A DNA stretch of 64,000 bases from assembly GCA_039545315.1 (NCBI GenBank), contig BCIM01000008.1:912691-976690 (forward strand), in the 5' to 3' direction. Position numbers and translations under genes: made by a program. Of the stretch, positions 24,934 to 34,607 are shown in pieces (the stretch's first letter is position 1; each line of letters starts with the position of its first letter). The notes beneath the pieces were generated by a model that had not been told where the DNA came from, ran no database searches, and saw only the letters and a program-made list of their open reading frames with translations. The DNA comes from Kondoa malvinella. Lineage: Eukaryota > Basidiomycota > Agaricostilbomycetes > Agaricostilbales > Kondoaceae.

Positions 24934-26864
24934 CTATTCCCAGTCTTCATGCAAGAACTGCTTCGTCCCGATCTACCAGCAGAAGAGTCAGCAAACAAAG
25001 ACTGCCTACCGAGTACAACATACCTCATACACCATCTTTTGCCCTGTAGCGAAAAGCATCAATTCAGTCTCCGTTAAGCACAAATTGGCACCTACTTAGA
25101 TACTGCAAACGATCGAAATCAGTTTCGTGTTTCGAAGGCAAAGACGAGCGAGACTCACAGGCATGTTCTCTTGAGCAAAGTCCAGCGTAGCATCTTTCCT
25201 CGACAAGCACTCCAATGTTTGGCTTGTGAACTGTGTTCTTGCTGGTCAGCGTTCAACATTTGTCGGAAAACAATGTCACGAACAACACCGCAATCGAACC
25301 CATTCATCTGTTGCGGTACGTCCTAAGAGACAAGTGAGCAACAGGCTAGAAGATTGTTGACTGAGAGAGCGCACAGGATGCTCGTAATCGACCCAATCAG
25401 ACAGATCAAGCGGTTTCTTCTTCTTGTCCTGGTGTTCCTTCTGCAGATAGTCGCGAAGTCCCTACACAGGTACTCAGCGCCATACCTCGAATGGCGAAAT
25501 GACTTACCTTGAGGATGGTCGCATTGGAATGACCCATAGAATCGTAGAATTCAAAGCGCTTCTGCCTGACGTTGATGCAAGCGCAGACCCAATGAGCGTT
25601 TCCGAGGTTGATAGGCATAAGAATAGCGTCGCAGGCAAAGACGTCAACCTGAGAATTAGGGCTGAGCTGACAAAATGCGCTGGAATGTGCTCGGCTTACT
25701 TTCTTCGTCCACCGCCTGACACCTTCATATCCAGCCGACTGGAGCTTATTGTAGAAGAATGAAGTGAAAGCATGGACTTTCAATATCTCTTCGCCCGCTT
25801 TCACCTTCTTCTTCTTGCCTGCGCCCTTTTCCTGCAACACGCCAGGGTTCTCCTTTTCATTCTCCTTTCGTTCTTCTTCTGTAGCTTTTGATCTTGTGTT
25901 GATGAGGATTGCATAGAAATTGATAACTTCGTCGTTGAGCCATTTGCCCGGTTTCAGCAATCGAATGTCTTTTGCTGCGACTTGTGCTCCAGTCATGTTC
26001 ACCACTAGACCATTATCGTTCATGAATTGTGTAGCGGCCTTTTGATGCTCTGGAGCCAAGGCAGAACGGAATTTGCGTCTTCTCAGCGAGCGTTTCTCCA
26101 GCTCTTTATCTAACGCAGCTTGTTTGCGTTGTAGCTTTTCGTGAGCTGATAGTGTAGGTGTAGAGATAGGTGGAGCAGGTGACTTGAGAGAAGAAGTGAC
26201 ATTGGCAAGAACGCGCTGGAAGCCTTCAGACTTCTTTTGACCTTTGTGCAATTGAGCAACTTCTCTCAGTACTGGATTCGTGTTTGGCGCAGCAAAGCCG
26301 CTGTTGACTCTTCGATGGGCAGAAGCGACTAGTTGAGCATAAGAGTTCAAGCCTTTGTACGTATCCAGGTTTTCCTTGAAGTAGCCTTTCGCCATGAGCT
26401 CGCGATGCTCATCTTCTAATGCTGGAGCCTGAGCAGAGGCAGTTGCTAGACGATTCTGCTCTTTGTACTGTAGGGCTTGTTTGCGAGAATGCGAGAATAG
26501 GTCTCTTTGAGATTGCAGGCCAGAGATTCGCGGACATGCTGTTGCGTTTGATCTGACTGAGCTTGTCGAGACTGATCGAGCCAAGCTGGAAGATGGACCA
26601 GAGAAGGAAGTAGGGCGAGCAGGAGGAGGTTGCAATGATACAGCAGAGACAGGGTCAACAGGCGTATTCGAGGCTGGGCGACAACAAGATCATCATTCCA
26701 TGTTGCAATTCGATGACCAGCTGTGGCTTACCGCTATTGACAGTGAAGGATTGAAAGAGGTTGCCTAGCGCGGTAAAGCCAAAGTTGCTGCTCGTTCGAC
26801 GCTTCTTGAACGCGGGCTGCGACGTATCCTGACCAGTGGGCGCTGGTCGCTTCAAGCTCATCAT
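24934..26864 (-). CDS. ULP1: Ulp1-type SUMO protease
   Basis: Ulp1 (peptidase C48) matures SUMO and removes it from targets, usually at nuclear pores. The N-terminus is basic (MMSLKRPAPTGQ, AFKKRRTSS) and unstructured. The catalytic domain contains LLKPGKWLNDEVINFYAIL, then NLGNAHWVCACINVRQKRF with the catalytic His, FYDSMG with the catalytic Asp, and VPQQMNGFDCGV with Gln and the catalytic Cys. The last exons splice to FTSQTLECLSR, LDFAQENMPYLRQKMVYE and IGTKQFLHEDWE then TAG (24936-24934). That ending needs two small introns that skip in-frame stops. All catalytic residues are present, so the enzyme looks intact. The gene lies head to tail with the SIKE-like gene upstream. Confidence 0.92.
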
Positions 26865-27008
26865 GCACACGCTGCTGTGTATACAGGTTTCGGGTATATA
26901 TGCGTCAAGTCGAATTGTTTGGGAGCAACATCCGAATGTCGCGAAAGTCACAGTGTCAGCGCTTTCTGATGTCATCAGGATACAGCATGGGATTGCTTGC
27001 AAGCATCA

Positions 27009-27997
27009 CTACTGACCATCCGGCTCTTTCGCAATCTGCAACATATCCCTCAACACTTGATTCTCCCTCTGCAGCCTCTCGAGCTCAACGTCCCTCATCA
27101 TAGCTTCATCCATATCTTTCCCACCACCAGCTTGTTCCATCTTGACCAATTTCTGATTCAACAAATTCACATACCCTCCCAACCTCGCTGTTATGCCTTT
27201 ACTCGGAGGTAAACCGAAACCAATCATAGGACCTTCTTCGCTTAGTTCCTCTTCTTCCATGAAATCTCTCAATTCAGTATCGTTCGTTACTGGTTCGCCT
27301 TGTGATGCGCGTAGTGCTTTACGTAAGAGATCCGTTAAGCGATAGAGGGAAGCTTGGACCGCTATCGGATTTTCGTAACGTGGGTTGGACAGGGAGTTGG
27401 AAGGTTGGTGTTGCGCTTCAGAGAGAAGGTCTTCGTAATGTCGCGCGAGGGCTAGATCGTGTTGTTGTGTAGAGTGGGCAAAGGTTCGGAAGCGCGACAT
27501 GACTGATTCTAAGGTGCCTTCGTAGTCTCTGCAACATGATATGAGCGATGAATAGGTGATCATACTAGATCTTACTTGACGAGCATAGAGAGCTGCTTGT
27601 TCTCATGCTGTAGCGCGTGATTCTCCAACACAAGGGTCGCATTCAGCCTTTCGAGTTCCGATTCGAATTGCTCTGCTCAAGACATCAGCTGCGTTCAAGA
27701 CCTGGCCGCTGCCGCATACCTTGTGAGATATCCGTGTTGTATCTCCTCAAGGTGAAACCAGTGCTGTTATGAACGGCTTGCGTCTGTGAAGCTGATTAGC
27801 GTTCGCTCGCTAGAACAGCGCTGTCCCCCCACCTTGAGATCCTCTGCCTGCTTTTGTAAAGCATCACACTGTTGTCTATTGGCATTCAGCTGCTTGGATA
27901 GCTCAGACAAGAGATTCCAAAGTCTTGACACAAGTCAGTGCTTCCGATTTTGCGTCGAGGGGAGCGCCTACCGGTCATAATCGCCGTCCACTGCCAT
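27009..27997 (-). CDS. FGFR1OP2/SIKE-family coiled-coil protein
   Basis: The spliced product starts [17 protein letters not shown], then [15 protein letters not shown] and [20 protein letters not shown]. It continues [12 protein letters not shown] and ends [20 protein letters not shown]. These blocks match the FGFR1OP2/SIKE family, coiled-coil adaptors of STRIPAK phosphatase complexes in animals; fungal members act in related signalling. Five exons with introns of about 45-55 nt; first exon 27997-27969. Stop TAG at 27011-27009. The only odd point is a moderately long acidic insert (about 27290-27240: [20 protein letters not shown]). STRIPAK membership here is inference from the family. Confidence 0.82.
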
Positions 27998-29097
27998 GTA
28001 GGACCACCTGCACGAGGCGTGCGAGTCGTGAAGAAGTCAAATGGATGCTTGATAGCGAGTTCGCGTTATTGGCTCGCTCTTGACCCGCAGCAACGATTGC
28101 AGGACAGAAGTGATATACCCCAGAATGCAGCAAACAGATACCACGCAGGTCTATGATGCTGGATACGTTGTGGTCAAAGTGCTGTGGAAGCTTGGTCGAA
28201 GTTCGTGTCAAGACGAACGGAGTAGCTCAACCGCGTCCAATTGGCTTTAACTCGCTCTTTGTGATGGGAACAGAGCTCAGCAAGTGTACCCTGATGGTAT
28301 ACCACATCTATTTGGCAAGATGATCAATTCCTTGCTCGCGACAAAGGCGTCTCAAAGCTGCTATACTACACATGCTATGCAATTGCACTTCCTTCTTTCT
28401 TCTTATCTCTATTGTCTTGTGGTGTCCTTCTTCTGCCGCCTTCTCCGTTTGGGTCTCAACCTGCAAGAGTTTCGAACACTTTCAATCTCCCGAATCCTCG
28501 CAGGGTCTATCATCACGATACTCGTGCCTTCACGAAGAGTGTCGCTCTTTCAGTGCCCATTTCAGCGACATTGTGGGCGAGCAATCGCATTCCCTGGACC
28601 CGAATAACATTCATTTTCTTCTGAGCGAATGACTTTGCAGAGAGCTGCTTCGAGTCTAGTGGTTCATGTCTTTCCGCCTACTTTCAACACCCACATTGCA
28701 ATCCATTTGTCTGTGCGGAGCGTCCGGCCCATAATGTTTCGAGGGCAGACTCAGCTATATACCGAGCTGATAGCTTATGTGCAGAGCATTGTGCTTGCTT
28801 TTGCCCACTGCTTTCTCTACTTACTTGTGACCATCGCTCGCACTACGTACAGCTCGGCCCGCCTCGTCACTCTTGACAGCTTTGGGCTTCTCCTCTATCC
28901 ACTCTATACATCAGTCTACAGAATTGCCATATCAGGACAGTATCGACATCTCGGACACGCGAAACTGCCATTTACGTGTTTGAACATCGACTTTTGCCGA
29001 TTTCCCGATTTCTATGAAGTCATCGTAAATATGACATCGACTTGTTTAGCTTTCCGCCATATCAGGGTTGTCCCAAACCATCCCCCAAATCACAACA
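27998..29097. other. Long intergenic region, no convincing gene
   Basis: This is the divergent promoter region between the SIKE-family gene and the small KGG-type gene. A plus-strand frame at 28629-29105 (158 codons) contains a hydrophobic stretch (SIVLAFAHCFLYLLVTIA), but it overlaps the next gene's start and has no family signature. I leave it uncalled. Confidence 0.4.
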
Positions 29098-29674
29098 ATG
29101 TCTAACATGCAAGGTCAGCCCGTCTTTCCCTTTGCTTTGACGAGAGTCATGCTGATGCATAACTTTAGAATCCGCTGGTTACGAAGGACACCAGTCCAAC
29201 CCTCAGTCTCATCTCAAGGCCGACGGAACGCCCGATCATCGTTTTAAAGAGCACGGAGGAGGAGAGCAGTAAGCCTGACATCTCTTCTGGCGTGACTTTC
29301 GCTAAAATTCGTCCGTAGCGGAAACCAGGGCGGTCGTCTATCTGGCGGCTTTGAAGAAGACCCTCAATCAGGCTCCTCATCGCTCGTCACTGACGGTGCA
29401 CCAGAGGAAGCTACCTACAAGCCATCTGCTGTCAGTCTTCACAGTTACGTGATGTGATGTTTTGGCTCATTTCGATGTTCACAGCACGGTGGCAAGAAGG
29501 AGAATGGCGAACCTGACGCCAGGATGTCTTCTGAGCACGGTTTTGGCGGAGGCGACGGACCTGATCCTCACGTTGAGGGCCAGAAGGGCGGCAAGGTGAG
29601 ATCTTTCTTTCAATTGATTGCGCAAGCTGATTATCCCTCAGGCTTCTTACGACAACGGAGGTCTTACCCAGTAA
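29098..29674 (+). CDS. Small hydrophilic glycine-rich (KGG-like) protein, possible stress protein
   Basis: Five tiny exons join to MSNMQ, ESAGYEGHQSNPQSHLKADG, TPDHRFKEHGGGE, then GNQGGRLSGGFEEDP, HGGKKENGEPDARMSSEHGF, GPDPHVEGQKGGK and ASYDNGGLTQ, TAA at 29672-29674. The product is about 125 residues, with no cysteine and almost no hydrophobic residues, rich in Gly, His, Lys and Glu. Such proteins in fungi resemble conidiation/stress-induced hydrophilins, but the role is not known. Introns sit at matching GT-AG sites and the frame is kept across all of them, which supports a real gene. Confidence 0.72.
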
Positions 29675-30027
29675 TCGGGACTTGTAGTGGCTAAAGAAAA
29701 GAAAAAGCAAATGTAACATGATATGAATTCTCTCGCTGTTGTAGCTCTGAGCTTCTTCTTTGATATCTTGAGACTCTTGCTGGCCGTGCCGTGTGCTCCG
29801 TTACACATTGTATGCTTCTCTTGCTGTCGTTTCCTGTGCTTCTTCGTGATCTATGAGACTCATCTTGTCCCGCCTGTCATTCTACCCGTGTGTCTGAGCG
29901 GAGCTTGTCCTCATTGCAAACAGCCTGATACCCCAAACATCTGTGTGTCCCAAAGAATTACATGTATTTGCCAAAGAGCGGGCTGCATGAAGAGTTCAGT
30001 TCGTGTGCGGGTCAGAGTGAGGACCTC
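29675..30027. other. Intergenic region between convergent genes
   Basis: Probably the 3' UTRs of the KGG-like and carrier genes. A plus-strand open frame from 29723 runs through here into the carrier gene but has no recognisable motif; it is probably a shadow of the carrier exons. Confidence 0.4.
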
Positions 30028-31229
30028 TTACATGAGAGTCTGGGCACAAGTAAAGCTAAAAATCAATTTTGGTGAGATAACAATTAATTTGGGCAGCAGC
30101 CCCTGTCGCACCAGCACTCGTGAGCACTTGCAGTCGATGAAAAGGTGGAAACTCACCTTGAAAAATGCAGAAGGCCCTTCGTTTTTGATCAATTCCCGCA
30201 CTAACGTCATACCGCCTACTCGGCCGTCAAAGTTCTGGTTCTGTATCCGCGTCTTGATGACATCGAGCGGCTGAGAGATGACTAAAGATGAGATCTGCAA
30301 AAATCAAACATCAGGACAAGCATGCTGTACTAATCTCGAACGTACTGATCCTGCTATTGATGCGACAAAGTTCTGCGTCCAAGTTGCTTTCGAATAGTCC
30401 TTCAAGCCGAAAATGTATTCTTTGGCGAAAGACGATCCACCGAATAGCTACAGCACATTGGGTTATTCTTCCACAAAATGAGGAACAGGACTGACTGCAA
30501 AACTACCAGGTGCATTCCTTGCAGCTGTCCAACCCGCTCCCCGATATAAACCAAACAGTCCCTCATCAGCGATAATCTTAAACAGCCCACGACCTTTGAA
30601 CGCTTCCGGATTCGTCTGTCGCTTAATCTTGAGTACATCCAACGGTAGTAGCACAATCTCTCCAATCCCAATCAAAGAACCCGATGTCGCACTGATCAAA
30701 GCTTTTCCTGATTTCTCTCCAAAAGCAGATACAAAGTATGGCTTGTACCGCGTTGACATGATATCATTTGCGAATGGTTGTCCACCGAATTTGTAGACTC
30801 GTTGTAGTACTTTATAGCCTGTTTAAAATCGTCAGCACATGCACTGCTTTTGTTCAAAATGCGAGGACGCACCTGCGGCATAACCGAGACCTGGGAACAG
30901 AGAGGTGAATTTGGTGCCTATTGAAGCAGAAGCATATTGCTTAAAGACGATCTGGTTGACGCTGGCAGTTGATAATTTGTTTGACATGAGTCGCTTCGCT
31001 ATAGTGTCTGTGAGACGTGGAACGAAATATCAGCGCTTCATAACGCTATGATATTTCATCGCACTCACCTACAGGGTGAAAGATAGCGAGCTCAGCCAGA
31101 CCTGAGGGAATTGCATGAAATTTGAGCAGTTCCACAGAATAGGCGTATAGAAGCCTTACCCGCTGTACCAGATCCAGCTACACGAGCTGCTGCTGAGTCC
31201 TTCTTGCTTCCGCTGTCTATAGGTGCCAT
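30028..31229 (-). CDS. GGC1: Mitochondrial GTP/GDP carrier
   Basis: Ggc1 exchanges cytosolic GDP for matrix GTP or the reverse across the inner mitochondrial membrane. Exons read MAPIDSGSKKDSAAARVAGS, a first repeat with LAELAIFHPVDTIAKRL, and a second repeat with LLPLDVLKIKRQTNPEAFKG then GLFGLYRGAGWTAARNAPGS. The third repeat has SSLVISQPLDVIKTRIQNQN and EGPSAFFKGLLPKLI. All three PxDxxK/R carrier signatures are present (HPVDTIAKR, LPLDVLKIK, QPLDVIKTR), as expected for a six-helix carrier. It ends SPKLIFSFTCAQTLM, TAA at 30030-30028. About eight exons with short introns. Confidence 0.93.
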
Positions 31230-31574
31230 ATGAGATGTGTTCGAGGTGATAAGACGGGAACAAGGCCCTTAATCTTTTTTTGTTGGTGCAGTCAAAGATA
31301 GGCAGGCTAACAAAGTGCTGCTTAGGCATCAAGAAGGCACGATCTAATACATCTGCAAGCGTTTGAACCCTCTCAGAAAACACCCTGATCTCAAGCTTTC
31401 ATGCACAGGTCACAGCTTTCACCTCCGTTGAGAGCTTGACAGACCCATCGCGAGGCCCTGTGAAAACCAACATGCAGAATGCATCAACAAATGCAATCCT
31501 CTGAATACGAATCTCCTCACCTCAGTCCTCTTCCACCACAAGACAAAGGTCATCTTTCCCAACTTCCGCCTGAA
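31230..31574. other. Intergenic region, nothing recognised
   Basis: This is the upstream region of the carrier gene and the downstream region of uL5m. No repeat or extra gene was seen. Confidence 0.4.
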
Positions 31575-32515
31575 TCATGCAGTCCCAGCCTTGACGAACG
31601 GCACCCGCATCCCACTCAACAAAGCCTGCGTCTTGCCCTGCGCTCCCGGCCCTCTAGCATTCGTCACGCAATTCACATAAAACCCATAATGCCTAGGATA
31701 AACTTCCGGGTTGATCTCAACTTGAGGGAACAAACCCATCGCTTGAGAAGGTAGACCAAGTGTTACGCTGCTCGTATTGTCTGGTACGAGCTTGTTTCCT
31801 GGTGGGAGAGCGAAACCGTTCCAATCTTTAAGCCGAGGGAAAACGAATTCGACCAAGTTTTCGATAAAGTCGTGCATGTGCTGAGGGTGCTTGAGAGTTA
31901 CTTTGGCGCCGCAAGGTTGACCTGAGCGGACTTTGAAAGATGCGGCTCGACTAGAAGTGCGGGTGATTTGGACGCCTGCGGGATGAAGTGGACCGAGTTG
32001 ATGATGCGGCAGACCAGCAGCATGTTGGCCTGATATTGAACGAAGGAAGAGGATAGCAGGAAGAAGATGATTCTTGTTGGCTGTGTTTTCGCTGTCAGCC
32101 TACAAGTCATGCAAGGCAAAGCAAGATTTGACAGACCTGGCGCTTGCTTTACATGAATAGAGACCGTTATCGACTCTAATCTAGTGACATTCTCATCCGT
32201 TGTGGGCTTTGCTGTAGGTTGCAAGACGTTCCTGCCCGACACTTTTGGGCGAGGGCGATTCTTGGTGAACGGGTTTGAAGGGTCCCATGATGGCAGCTTG
32301 GGCGCAGACGGTGGATTCTCAGTCACGGCGTGGTCATAATTCATATACAACAAATCTGTAGCGAGCGTATCGGTGTAGTGTTGAAAATATCTTGATCGAT
32401 GATTAGAGTCCATTCGAATAGCAGCGAGAGCAGCATCGCTTGACTGGAAACGCCTGAAAGGCGCAAGCGGTCTTGAGCGGCTTGCAGTGCGCCAATTGGA
32501 GCAAAGGCAAGTCAT
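31575..32515 (-). CDS. MRPL7: Mitochondrial ribosomal protein uL5m (MRPL7)
   Basis: uL5 is a protein of the large ribosomal subunit near 5S rRNA/central protuberance. The product has an Arg/Ser-rich N-terminus (MTCLCSNWRTASRSRPLAPF), suitable as a mitochondrial presequence. The C-terminal domain contains SGQPCGAKVTLKHPQHMHDF, VEFVFPRLKDWNGF, LGLPSQAMGLFPQVEINPEV and GAQGKTQALLSGMRVPF. This order is diagnostic for the uL5 family. There is one intron of about 57 nt near 32130-32075. Stop TGA is at 31577-31575. An insertion between the presequence and the uL5 fold is usual for fungal MRPL7. Confidence 0.9.
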
Positions 32516-32934
32516 GGTCAGGTAGCAACACAGCGGGCAATTGAATTCGCGCCAGTTGACTCTGGCATTTGGCCTACGAATACAAGCGAGGCATGGAGGC
32601 TATGTACTTAGTAATAATCCTCCTCCGAGTCCAATGCAACAGCTTCTGCAAAGCACCAGCTTTCAGCGGGGTCGCCAGTGTGATTCAAGCTATTTGCACA
32701 ATGTGAGTGATTGTGAGACATGCACATTTGCACTTAGTGAGATGTCCAAGCATTGTAGCGGCAGAAGCTTCGTCCTGCATACGCTTTGAGTGTCTGTCGC
32801 AAAAATTGGTCGACACTATCTCACCGTATCGGAGATATTAATCCAAGCTCCAGCCCGTCGGCAGCTCCCATTGCATGTGAAGGTGAATTCATCCTGCCCG
32901 AGTCCCTCCTGTCCACCGGGCAAAAATGAGCATT
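32516..32934. other. Intergenic region, nothing recognised
   Basis: Upstream of uL5m and downstream of the broken F-box copy. There is no gene or repeat I can support. Confidence 0.4.
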
Positions 32935-34300
32935 TTAAAAGGTCAAACATTCGGGCGATAAACTCGCCAGCTGAGTAGTCCTCTTCATAATGTTCGCCAG
33001 CGTACTATCCTCTTGTTGAAGAGCAGACCATACCGCAAAATAAGGTTGGCTCTCTCTTTGTGAGTACGAGAGCGTGTCGTCGTACCAAAGGCGAGGGCGC
33101 ACATTACCTCCAATTTGCCTTCGCCGACCCCAAATCGAGCCGATACGATTAGGTATTGGCAAATTTGGCTCCATATTGACGCATTGATGGGCCATCGCCA
33201 ATTGGAAATTGCCAACCATGGCAAGGCATTTGCGACAGGAAAAGATGGCATAGACCGAGTGAAGCTCACTAGAAGCAACACGCTTCGGATTGCGTTTGTC
33301 TCGAGCAGCTGTCGAATTTCTGTTGTCTTGAATGAGTTGTAGTAGGTCGCTCTGTATTTTCCCACAGCTAGGCACGGCAACAGAGCCTTGAATATCTTTC
33401 CCATGTGACGTACTTCTTCGTGCTTGATTAGATTGGCTCGTCGGCATGGCTGGCAACATCGTATGCCCATTGAGTAGAGCGCGTTTGTCTTCCCGTAGCT
33501 CCGTAGCTCGAGCGACAGAGCCAGCAGTAGTTGCTGAAGCACAAATGAGCAAATTGAAGCTCGGTAAAGTCGATTGGGTCAGGATACTTTTGTTCAAAAG
33601 ACTTTAGCAGAGCGAAGGACAAAGCAGGCCAGACTAACAGTGACGAGCCGCCAATCTTTGCCATCGGCATCCTGCCACTTCTCGCCGATTCCATGGTCAA
33701 CACCTGCCTCATCGACGGTGTTCGCCCCGTCTGGGCGATACTTGAAGACGTGATTTTGGCGCGAAGTCTTCCAAATCGTGCGAGCGGCTTCTGATGAAAG
33801 CAGAGCATAGAACTGTTTGGACAAGAGCGCTAGATGATATAGAGCCGAGGGATGCACGTCGCCCAGAATCTGAAAGACCTTCAGCCGAGTCGAAGAGAGC
33901 GTTGTAGCTGAGCTCACCAAACACAACAATTCGAAAGGCAGACGTTGCGAATGGCAGACATCATCCTCTTTCTTCACTTTGTGGTCTTTCTTGCCTTTCT
34001 TGGCTTGTTCCTTCTGTTCTGCTCAGTGTCAGTCACGCGTTTAAAATCGCCGGGGACGACCTACTGCTTGAGTCAAGGGTGAATTCGTCCTCGCTCTCGC
34101 TTTCGGAATCTTGCTCGATCACAGCCTCTTCCTCAGATACATAGCGCTGGTCTGTAGCGTAGAACAGCATCAGCAGGTGCACCAAAATCACAGATTCTTG
34201 AACTGTTACCTTCAGAGTCGGAGCCCGTGACGAGCAGAGAGTCGACATTGTATGTCACGGGTGCTCTGATTCTGCCAGAGGTACGTCGACTAGTACTCAT
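32935..34300 (-). pseudogene. Broken F-box/zinc-finger gene, tandem copy A
   Basis: The N-terminus starts MSTSRRTSGRIRAPVTYNVD and leads to an F-box, RLPFELLCL-VFQILGDVHPS then ALYHLALLSKQFYALLSSEA. A cysteine module follows (FAHLCFSNYCWLC, then GIRCCQPCRRANLI). The gene is disrupted in two ways relative to copy B just upstream. First, the 8-bp unit CCGTAGCT is repeated at 33493-33500 and 33501-33508 (+ strand), shifting the frame between the two cysteine pairs. Second, LLPCLA near 33375 is followed almost at once, in yet another frame, by SDLLQLIQDNRNST. The middle part of about 1 kb present in copy B is therefore missing. The C-terminal part (FSCRKCLAM, VRPRLWYDDTLSY) is still recognisable. 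Probably non-functional. Confidence 0.8.
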
Positions 34301-34607
34301 CGCTGCGACGAAAGAAAAATAAATAGATGAAAGCTCTCGACGCGTTGTGGTCGCCGCTCGCGTCAAAAGTTCAGAGCAATAAGGGACTCATAGAGACGTT
34401 CATTGCAAAGAAGACAAGTCTTTTTTCAGCAAAGACAGAGAATGCTGCCCTCGTCCCGATGCATGAGCAATGCCAGCTAGACATCATCATCATCGTCATA
34501 GTCCGAATTTTCCCAGCTGAGTGCGGCCTGCCATTCTGCACTGCACCAGTCCTCTGCTGTGTGATTGTAGCTGCCCCCAAAGATCAGCATGGCGTACAGT
34601 ACAGACC
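34301..34607. other. Spacer between the two tandem F-box copies
   Basis: About 300 bp with no gene recognised. It probably holds the promoter of copy A and the terminator of copy B. Confidence 0.4.

Noticed and set aside
28629..29105. Plus-strand 158-codon frame with a hydrophobic stretch
   Set aside because: Overlaps the start of the KGG-like gene in another frame and shows no conserved motif.
29723..30274. Plus-strand 183-codon frame
   Set aside because: Runs antisense into exons of the GTP/GDP carrier and has no family features.
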